A stretch of DNA of 39,118 nt, from assembly GCA_029246545.1 (NCBI GenBank), contig JAQWMX010000023.1:1-39118 (forward strand), given 5' to 3'. The notes under the pieces were generated by a model. That model was given only the letters and a program-made list of their open reading frames with translations, had not been told where the DNA came from and did not search any database. A program made the position numbers and the translations under genes. Position 1 is the stretch's first letter; every line of letters begins with the position of its first letter. This document shows, in pieces, positions 33,281-39,118 of the stretch. Origin of the DNA: Gammaproteobacteria bacterium. Its GTDB lineage: Bacteria > Pseudomonadota > Gammaproteobacteria > Pseudomonadales > Pseudohongiellaceae.

Positions 33281-33418
33281 TAATGTTTGCTTTGGATAGG
33301 TAGCAGACTTTAACCAAAGCCAGCTCCACAAACGCATTTTTACCCTAATAACAGATGTTTTAACAACGTTAATCCAAAAATATACCTAACGCCCGCTTAG
33401 GATAGAAAGCGGACATCA
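33281..33418. repeat. Composite palindromic repeat (copies E and F)
   Basis: Copy E is 33281-33313 and copy F is 33387-33418, separated by a spacer holding TTAAC-AAC-GTTAA. Read on the reverse strand, the order F - TTAACGTTGTTAA - E repeats the order A - TTAACGTTGTTAA - B found at 2729-2816. The shared sequence extends beyond the palindromes (for example GGATTAACGTTGTTAA versus GAATTAACGTTGTTAA). Confidence 0.7.
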
Positions 33419-33482
33419 AACAAAATAATAATTTTTAGTTAAAATTATCCTTAAATAAGAAGGGCTGGAGCAAGAAATTTCT

Positions 33483-33986
33483 TCATTGAGTGTTAGAAGT
33501 TGGCCACTCATCTGTTGATATCCGAGTCCCTTCAAGAATGGTTGCATATTCAATCAATCCTTCCCGGTAAGACTCTTCTTCGTCGAAAAGTTCTCGATCG
33601 GGATATAAGCGGGAGATAATTTCATCTTGTTTCCTGTCAAGCAAGCCATGATGATAAAGCATGTTAGTAAACACCTGGGTCACCCTGAAGTCCCATTGAT
33701 GAGGACCAGGTTGCGCGAACATTTGCATGTGAACTTCAACTGAGATGAGTGACCCATCTTCTATTTCTCCGTTTAACACAGGCCAGTGGTTCTTCCTGTA
33801 AAGTTCAAGAAACTCCTGCTCGTAACCATCCCTAATTTCATAATACACCTCGACTGCCCATGGCTCATTTTGAGCCGCTTGCAGGGCCTCCTGCATTTGT
33901 GACGACTCCTGTGCAATGACGTGAATTGAATATGATGTCATGAAACCAATCGCAACCAAATTTCTAAAAAATGCTCGAAAATGCAT
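33483..33986 (-). CDS. Exported hypothetical protein, possible dimeric barrel fold
   Basis: The 167-aa product has a signal peptide (about residues 1-25, VIA-Q) and a mature part with VEVYYEIRDGYEQEFLELYR, SLISVEVHMQMF and HQWDFRVTQVFTN. Alternating strands and helices of this size resemble NIPSNAP/ABM-type barrels, but I cannot assign a family firmly. AAGGAAAA precedes the ATG. It starts 28 bp after the FAD oxidase gene ends and is probably cotranscribed with it. Confidence 0.65.
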   Translation of the reverse strand: MHFRAFFRNLVAIGFMTSYSIHVIAQESSQMQEALQAAQNEPWAVEVYYEIRDGYEQEFLELYRKNHWPVLNGEIEDGSLISVEVHMQMFAQPGPHQWDFRVTQVFTNMLYHHGLLDRKQDEIISRLYPDRELFDEEESYREGLIEYATILEGTRISTDEWPTSNTQ

Positions 33987-34014
33987 TATTATATTTTCCT
34001 TGTTTTTATTAATT

Positions 34015-35235
34015 TTACTGAAAACGATTCGGCCGATATGGCTCTAACATTGCTACAGGACGATCAGACAAAAGTTCACGCGTGACATATTGGCCGATTA
34101 TCGGCGCTAAAGTCACACCACTATGCATCGTTGCAACATAGACATCAGGGGCACTATCCAAGCTGCCGACTATAGGCATACCATCTCTCGGATAAGGACG
34201 ATAACCTATTAAAACTTTATCAAGCTCTGCGCCCTGAGAAACTGGAAAGGCCTCGGCTACCTGCGAGAGTATACGGTTTCCATGTTCTTGAGCTATCGCT
34301 TCCGGCATCTCTAGTCGTTGTTGACGAATTACGGTATGAACACCTTGTTCATGTTCAGGTGGAGCATCGGATTCGGCTGCTACAATTATCCCGTTCTGTA
34401 ATTGTTTAACTGTCAGTCCACTGGTCTTCAGTGCAACCAAATTAGTAAACGGCTCAATTGGTTTACTATGTGCAAATAAACCAGGATTATGGAGTAGTGG
34501 CATTTCATAGCCGACTTTTTCAGCCAGTATTGGTGTATCAGTGCCTCCGGCCAATACAATCTTGTCTAGCTCGAACCTGCCTTGATTCGTTATCGCTGCA
34601 GTTAAACGATCTTCCTCAAACTCTAAATCTTCTACCTCGGTGGGATAAAGAACATTTGCACCATATTGCCTGGCTGCCTCGATCAATACCTCTGTAGAAT
34701 AGACGGGATCAACATGCCCATCGAGTGGAATATGCAGTGCTGTTTCAAGGCTGTTGGGGAAAACAAGATTTGGCGCAAGCGCCGACAGCTGCTGAGCATC
34801 TATGACATTTTTTGGGTAGGCAGCCTGATTATGAGATAAACCAACAAGTTCCTGTATGCCTGCAAATACTGGTTTATCTACATCGGACCACATCACTGCG
34901 CCTCCCCAAGTAACATTGAGAGGTAACTGCTGATCCAAAGTTCTCCATGCAAAAACACTTTGCATACGTAATGATGCGTAGTGCTCATCAGGGGAGGTTG
35001 TATTGATCCAGGCGAATGAATTCATCGTCGCCCCAGAGGCTGGCCTGCTTTTCTCGAAAAGAGTGACCTGTACTCCCATCCTTGCCAAATGCAATGCAAT
35101 TGATGCACCGATTATTCCACCTCCAACTATTCCTATTCGAGTACTATCATGGGAACCACTTGCCCAGGAAGGAATAGTACTTGCGGCAATTCCTGTTCCA
35201 ATGCCTCTAAGAATCGAACGTCTTTTAATATTCAA
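34015..35235 (-). CDS. Tat-exported FAD-dependent oxidase (D-amino-acid oxidase family)
   Basis: The protein has a twin-arginine signal (KRRSILRG) followed by a hydrophobic Ala/Gly-rich segment. The FAD-binding Rossmann motif is GIVGGGIIGASIALHL, with VTLFEKSRPASGATMNSF next. The C-terminal region has YRPYPRDGMPIVG and ATMHSGVTLAPIIG, typical of DAO-family enzymes (amino-acid, sarcosine or related oxidases). It would be exported folded with FAD bound. I prefer TTG 35235, which has AGG eight bases upstream; GTG 35244 overlaps that AGG. The substrate is unknown. Confidence 0.87.
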   Translation of the reverse strand: MNIKRRSILRGIGTGIAASTIPSWASGSHDSTRIGIVGGGIIGASIALHLARMGVQVTLFEKSRPASGATMNSFAWINTTSPDEHYASLRMQSVFAWRTLDQQLPLNVTWGGAVMWSDVDKPVFAGIQELVGLSHNQAAYPKNVIDAQQLSALAPNLVFPNSLETALHIPLDGHVDPVYSTEVLIEAARQYGANVLYPTEVEDLEFEEDRLTAAITNQGRFELDKIVLAGGTDTPILAEKVGYEMPLLHNPGLFAHSKPIEPFTNLVALKTSGLTVKQLQNGIIVAAESDAPPEHEQGVHTVIRQQRLEMPEAIAQEHGNRILSQVAEAFPVSQGAELDKVLIGYRPYPRDGMPIVGSLDSAPDVYVATMHSGVTLAPIIGQYVTRELLSDRPVAMLEPYRPNRFQ

Positions 35236-35302
35236 GATGCGCACCTAAAAATTAATTTCCATGATTATTTAGGAGCACTAATAAATAGTCAAATATCTAC
35301 TA

Positions 35303-35321
35303 TTGGCCGAAAGCGAGCTTA
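35303..35321. repeat. Degenerate half-copy of the palindromic repeat (G)
   Basis: TTGGCCGAAAGCGAGCTTA matches one arm and the centre of copy C (GGCCGAAAGC). The other arm is not recognisable. It lies upstream of the FAD oxidase. Confidence 0.4.
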
Positions 35322-35463
35322 TCCAGAACCGGAAATATAGTGAAACCCTTTCGAGTCATGTACTCTTGTAAACAATTTAACTAACGAGGCCTTATCTGGC
35401 TGCCTAATCTTTAAATTCAATCGTAATCAGATACATATCTTCATTAGATGAGTTGACGCCGGT

Positions 35464-35664
35464 ATGTTGAACAGCTTCACGCCAAATCACATCACCAAAC
35501 TTGAAATGTCTGGGCTGCCTGATATTGGTCAAATCGCTGAAGGTAAGTTTGCTGATTTGGTCATTGTCGATGGTGACCCGATTAAGGACATCAGCATTAT
35601 TACTGAGGCAGCTAAAATTAACTTAGTAATGAAAGGCGGTGTAGTCGCTAAATCGACACTTTGA
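35464..35664 (+). pseudogene. C-terminal remnant of an amidohydrolase
   Basis: The 66-aa frame contains IGQIAEGKFADLVIVDGDPI and ISIITEAAKINLVMKGGVV, the terminal beta-sandwich signature of imidazolonepropionase-like amidohydrolases, normally about 400 aa or more. The entire metal-binding TIM-barrel domain is absent. The 220 bp upstream show no continuation I can read. It is a leftover of a larger gene, and probably not functional. Confidence 0.75.
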
Positions 35665-35705
35665 TTAGTTGAGTAAATAATATAAGTTTTTTAAGGAGTT
35701 ATAAA

Positions 35706-36671
35706 ATGATACAAGGCTTACACCATGTCGCAATTTCTGCTAAAAATTATGATGAGCTAACGGCCTTTTACCGCGATGAATTTGGCTTAGACACCGTATT
35801 TGAATTAACTTTTTCAGATGGTAAATTTGATATGCCAGATGATTGGGAAGGTGGTAGCCCGGAAAGACTAATGGATATCGTTACCGGTATGAAGGACTGC
35901 TCAGGAAGACTTACCATGTTCCGAGCAGGCAATGGTCATATCGAGATATTTGGTTTTGATAATCCAGTGCCTAAAGAACGGTCAGCAGATTGGAAACTAT
36001 TTGACCATACCCTTACTCACCTTTGTCTTCAGGTAGAAAATGTAGACGACTGGTATGATCGACTCTCAGCCAAAGGTGTTACTTTTTATTGCCCAGTTCA
36101 AGATTTTGGCGAAGTAAAATTAACTTATGCCCGCGACCCAGAAAACAACATTATTGAGCTGCTACAACCCTGTAAAGAATACTTAAGCATTGCAAAACCA
36201 CGTGCAGGCAACGATAAGGCTGCTGGCCTGCATCATGCCGGAATTTCAGCAATTAACTTCGAAAGAACAAAAAAGTTTTATACCGAAACCCTTGGTATGG
36301 AAGTTGTGTTTGAAATGGATTTTTCAGACGGACGTTTTGATCAAGTTTGGAACGCCAAAGATACGGCTGGTATTAATATGATGCTACGCATGGATAATGC
36401 TTTCTTTGAATTTTTTGAATTCACCAATCCAACACCAACACCACGCGATCAGGATTGGAAAGTCTGCGATCACGGTCATACACATTTTTGTTTGCAAGTG
36501 GATGATCTACAGGCATGTTATGAAAAACTATTAGCACAAGGTGTGAAATTTAATTGTCCTCCGCAAGATTTTGGCAATGTGCTAGCTACCTATGCACAAG
36601 ACCCTGACGGGAATCTAATTGAATTTCTACAAATAGCTGAGGGCGGTGAGTTTTTAAGTATTGCTGGTTAG
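35706..36671 (+). CDS. Tandem VOC-domain protein (glyoxalase/dioxygenase superfamily)
   Basis: The 321-aa product contains two vicinal-oxygen-chelate domains, about residues 1-165 and 173-321. They begin in parallel with GLHHVAISAKNYDELTAFY and GLHHAGISAINFERTKKFY and end LEL-type sequences NNIIELLQ and GNLIEFLQ. Each half repeats the phrase FDHTLTHLCLQV / CDHGHTHFCLQV, so the gene is an internal duplication. Metal ligands are likely the His after GLH, the His in THLCLQV/THFCLQV, and the terminal Glu of each half. VOC enzymes include glyoxalases, extradiol dioxygenases and epimerases; the reaction is open. AAGGAG supports ATG 35706. No signal peptide, so it is cytoplasmic. Confidence 0.87.
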   Translation: MIQGLHHVAISAKNYDELTAFYRDEFGLDTVFELTFSDGKFDMPDDWEGGSPERLMDIVTGMKDCSGRLTMFRAGNGHIEIFGFDNPVPKERSADWKLFDHTLTHLCLQVENVDDWYDRLSAKGVTFYCPVQDFGEVKLTYARDPENNIIELLQPCKEYLSIAKPRAGNDKAAGLHHAGISAINFERTKKFYTETLGMEVVFEMDFSDGRFDQVWNAKDTAGINMMLRMDNAFFEFFEFTNPTPTPRDQDWKVCDHGHTHFCLQVDDLQACYEKLLAQGVKFNCPPQDFGNVLATYAQDPDGNLIEFLQIAEGGEFLSIAG

Positions 36672-36756
36672 AATTAAAGTACTAACAAGTTAACACTATA
36701 AAACGAAAACCTCTGAAGGAATTAATTTCGTATTTTGCACACCTTTCCCTCTAACA

Positions 36757-38910
36757 TTAAAACAATGAAGTTTCTGAAATTCTTAATTCTGCATTAATAT
36801 TTGAGCCTCCATATGTCCCAATCCATATGCTATAGAGACCTGGAATTGGCTTTGGAAATTCTATTCCTGGATTTAAACCAGAAGTATCGTCATTACAATG
36901 CCATGATCCATCAGGCGTTAAAATTGCTAATGTTGCATCTCCTTCAGATGTAGAAGATACATATAAAGTAAATGATGCAGGTGTATAATTTAGGATTACA
37001 TCCGGAGTTTCGAAATTTACATTACCTAGACATCCCTGCACTTCAGTTGATATGTCTACATTACCACCAGCAACAACAGAGACTAAATAAGGATCAGCTG
37101 TGAACCCGCCTATTAAAGTATGTTCACCATATGATGCATTAGAAGTATTTTTATCTGGAGACGCCGCCTCGTTCGATTTTGTCTGGACTGAATCTGTAAC
37201 TGAAGAAACATTATCACCAACATCATTTGCTATATTTATTAAAGTTTCTAAAAAAGCATCATTAGATGCTTCTATATCGCTACCATTTTCTTCTTGAGGA
37301 TAAAGAATTTCATTTACAGAAAGCATTGTTTCGTTTATGGCATCTGAAAATCTAAAGTTTTCATTTTGAAAATAATCATAAAATATTGATGGATCATCAA
37401 AATCAAAAATTAGATTTGTACCCAAAAATATTTGTTGATTATTTAAAGCTAAATTAGCTATTACATTGTTTCTAGATCTACTTAACTCCAATTCATCAAA
37501 GTAATTATAAATCCCAACACTAATTAAATCTGAAATATCATTTATCTGATTCCTAGTTACACCTAAAGAATTTGTCCACTCATCTTGGTTGGTTGTGATG
37601 TAAGTTTGTATAGCCTCTTCAATGAAATTTCCTGTTATTTCAAGAGAAAAATCAACACCTAATCTAAGTGGAACTTGATCTATAGAAACCAGACCTGCTT
37701 GTGATGATGCCGGATGACTAATGTAGCCTTCTAAACTTATAAAAGAATTATTTATGCCAAGGCTAAATTCATCTATATTAAAAATAGGGCCAGCTTTGAT
37801 TATTTCTGATGTTAAAACCTCCAAACTCGATAGTTCATCGCCAAAATAAAATTCTAAAATTTGATCTATGGCTAGATAATCTATATTTTCAAGTGAAAAG
37901 ACGAAATCATAACTATATGTATCTGAACCTAAATTATCTGGTTTAAATTCGCCGCTGTAACCAGCTGTGTATTCTGCATATTCTTCATCAACTTCTATTA
38001 TTGCAGAGAAACTTAAATTTTCTAAACTGGGATTATTAAAAGGAGTATTGTCGAACTCAGTAGAGACAATTTGTATACTTTCTATAGAAAATAAACCCTC
38101 ACCCTCAGACACATATTTAGCGCCTTCAATTCTAGAATTTGAAACTAGGAGGTTAAGTGAATTTAAAGTTACACTATCTTCGTCTATTCCCAGTGAGATC
38201 TCGTCGATTTCAAAAGAGGCATTTTCTCCGGGTGGGCTATCTAAGTTATAACCCAAACTTAAATTGATGCCTCTTGTTTCTAGAGTTGCTTGATCGCTAT
38301 CAAAATTTAAAGATCCTGAATAATCTTCAAGATTTATGTCTAAATTTAAATTATTGAAAAAATTTAATGCAAAAGAAATGTTTATTATAGGAGTTCGATT
38401 GGAAAGAGATGGCAATAAGGATCTTATAAATGGTGTAGGCAATATAGAAATATCTCCATTCATTATATTAAAGCCATTCACGTTTAGAGGACCTTGTGAA
38501 ATAGGGATTTCACCATTCAACCTAAAATCATCTACTAAATTTAACAAGCCGCTGTAGGAACTTAGAGTAGGGAAATAATCAGCTAATACATCATCGGTTA
38601 CTTGACTTGGCGATACTATAAAGTCATATCTTATAATTCCTCCAAAAATCCCGCGGTCATAATCAAGTTGATATATGTCAATTAATCTAGAATTTGATAG
38701 TTCATCAGCATAATTTTGGATGGAGCTTTCAATTTTATACCCAATAAAAAAGTAAATTGATAAATATAAAATAATTAAACCTGATAATGAGTAACTCAAC
38801 TTATGAGATGCAAATGCGTCTTTAAATCTAGTAATCAATGATGATGGAGAGCTCAAAAGCGGTTTTTCTTGATTTTCTGGTTGAAAGTTACTTCCTTCAT
38901 TCTCAGTCAT
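36757..38910 (-). CDS. Membrane-anchored DUF945-like protein with C-terminal beta domain
   Basis: The 717-aa product has one membrane span near residues 43-60 and a large extracytoplasmic part. Residues 60-530 resemble the DUF945 (YdgA-like) family, with GIFGGIIRYDF-type opening and many short beta repeats rich in Asn, Asp and Ser. The last 120 residues form a separate beta domain: TADPYLVSVVAGGNVDIST, then TLYVSSTSEGDATLAILTP and PGLYSIWIGTYGG, similar to domains appended to secreted proteases. The gene is strikingly A+T-rich (row 38341-38400 has 10 G/C in 60) compared with its neighbours. GAGG is five bases before the ATG. Its function is unknown; a surface or envelope role is likely. Confidence 0.72.
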   Translation of the reverse strand: MTENEGSNFQPENQEKPLLSSPSSLITRFKDAFASHKLSYSLSGLIILYLSIYFFIGYKIESSIQNYADELSNSRLIDIYQLDYDRGIFGGIIRYDFIVSPSQVTDDVLADYFPTLSSYSGLLNLVDDFRLNGEIPISQGPLNVNGFNIMNGDISILPTPFIRSLLPSLSNRTPIINISFALNFFNNLNLDINLEDYSGSLNFDSDQATLETRGINLSLGYNLDSPPGENASFEIDEISLGIDEDSVTLNSLNLLVSNSRIEGAKYVSEGEGLFSIESIQIVSTEFDNTPFNNPSLENLSFSAIIEVDEEYAEYTAGYSGEFKPDNLGSDTYSYDFVFSLENIDYLAIDQILEFYFGDELSSLEVLTSEIIKAGPIFNIDEFSLGINNSFISLEGYISHPASSQAGLVSIDQVPLRLGVDFSLEITGNFIEEAIQTYITTNQDEWTNSLGVTRNQINDISDLISVGIYNYFDELELSRSRNNVIANLALNNQQIFLGTNLIFDFDDPSIFYDYFQNENFRFSDAINETMLSVNEILYPQEENGSDIEASNDAFLETLINIANDVGDNVSSVTDSVQTKSNEAASPDKNTSNASYGEHTLIGGFTADPYLVSVVAGGNVDISTEVQGCLGNVNFETPDVILNYTPASFTLYVSSTSEGDATLAILTPDGSWHCNDDTSGLNPGIEFPKPIPGLYSIWIGTYGGSNINAELRISETSLF

Positions 38911-38999
38911 TGTGACCTCTCTAAATTTTGGGACTTTTGATTTAATTATATTTTCTACTTATTTTACATAATTCTCTATCCAAATAAAGATATATGGGC

Positions 39000-39118
39000 T
39001 GTATCCCGTCAGCACTAGTTGGACCAATTAGCCAGATTGCTTAAGAGATAGTTTTAGCTCATCGTTCACTGAAGGGGTGGTATTACTTGTCAACGGTGCT
39101 GGATGATTACTCACGTTA
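39000..39118 (+). mobile_element. Edge of an IS3-like element with transposase remnant
   Basis: A 22-bp terminal repeat begins with TGTATCCCGTCAG at 39000. Less than 80 bp later the frame beginning near 39045 reads GWYYLSTVLDDYSR, the block around the second catalytic Asp of IS3-family OrfB transposases. In an intact IS3 this block is roughly 700 bp from the end, so this copy carries a large internal deletion. The window ends inside the element. A stop (TAA) precedes the fragment at 39042-39044. Confidence 0.65.

Noticed and set aside
1-39118. CRISPR array or replication origin
   Set aside because: I saw no regularly spaced direct repeats with unique spacers and no DnaA-box cluster.

Overview
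The window looks like a chromosomal segment of a marine-type gammaproteobacterium. The evidence is the gene order yccA-like/tusD/tusC/tusB/tusE, a CysB regulator that begins MKLQQLRYIWEV, rdgC, thrH, umuDC, moderately low G+C, and many exported catabolic enzymes. I cannot name the genus; an oligotrophic marine lineage is my inference.

Region 1 (1-4353) is a small, decayed genomic island. It is bounded by two 59-nt direct copies of the 3' part of a tRNA-Arg(CCT). It holds a truncated tyrosine-recombinase N-terminus, a zinc-ribbon DUF805 membrane protein, a nuclease gene broken by one in-frame stop, a tiny exported peptide ORF, a TIGR02450-type protein, a 61-aa unknown and a LACTB-like serine hydrolase. 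Neither tRNA copy has a matching 5' half, so the intact tRNA must lie elsewhere, probably to the left beyond another element.

Region 2 (4534-17777) is housekeeping with a sulfur theme. It contains tRNA-Ser(TGA), a BI-1/YccA protein, the TusBCD-TusE sulfur relay, a Nudix hydrolase, ThrH, an APS/PAPS reductase, CysB, a TSUP anion permease, a cytosolic 5'-nucleotidase, MsrA, PdxJ, a metallo-beta-lactamase (MBL)-fold lipoprotein, and an SRAP-UmuD-UmuC mutagenesis cluster.

Region 3 (17778-28104) is accessory. It has a higher-G+C sodium:solute symporter and a cysteine-containing exported orphan. Next comes a tight minus-strand run of at least eight genes, nearly all with signal peptides. In transcription order these are an LPMO-like protein with a predicted N-terminal histidine, an exported unknown with a YLTEP motif, an MBL hydrolase, a second YLTEP protein, a second MBL hydrolase, a SnoaL-like protein, a larger two-domain MBL protein and a small monooxygenase-like protein. 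The MBL + YLTEP pair is duplicated in tandem. This is the best candidate for an undescribed periplasmic system.

Region 4 (28196-39118) continues with YghU, RdgC, an exported esterase, a DUF1330 protein, a sulfatase lipoprotein, a small exported barrel-like protein, a Tat-exported FAD oxidase, an amidohydrolase remnant, a tandem VOC protein, a large A+T-rich DUF945-like anchored protein, and the edge of an IS3-like element at the right border.

A family of imperfect palindromes (consensus about TAACGTCYGCTTTC / AAAGCGGACGTTA) is scattered in the gaps. It flanks the serine hydrolase, follows the symporter and precedes the sulfatase. Two copies form longer composite units that are inverted relative to each other about 30 kb apart.
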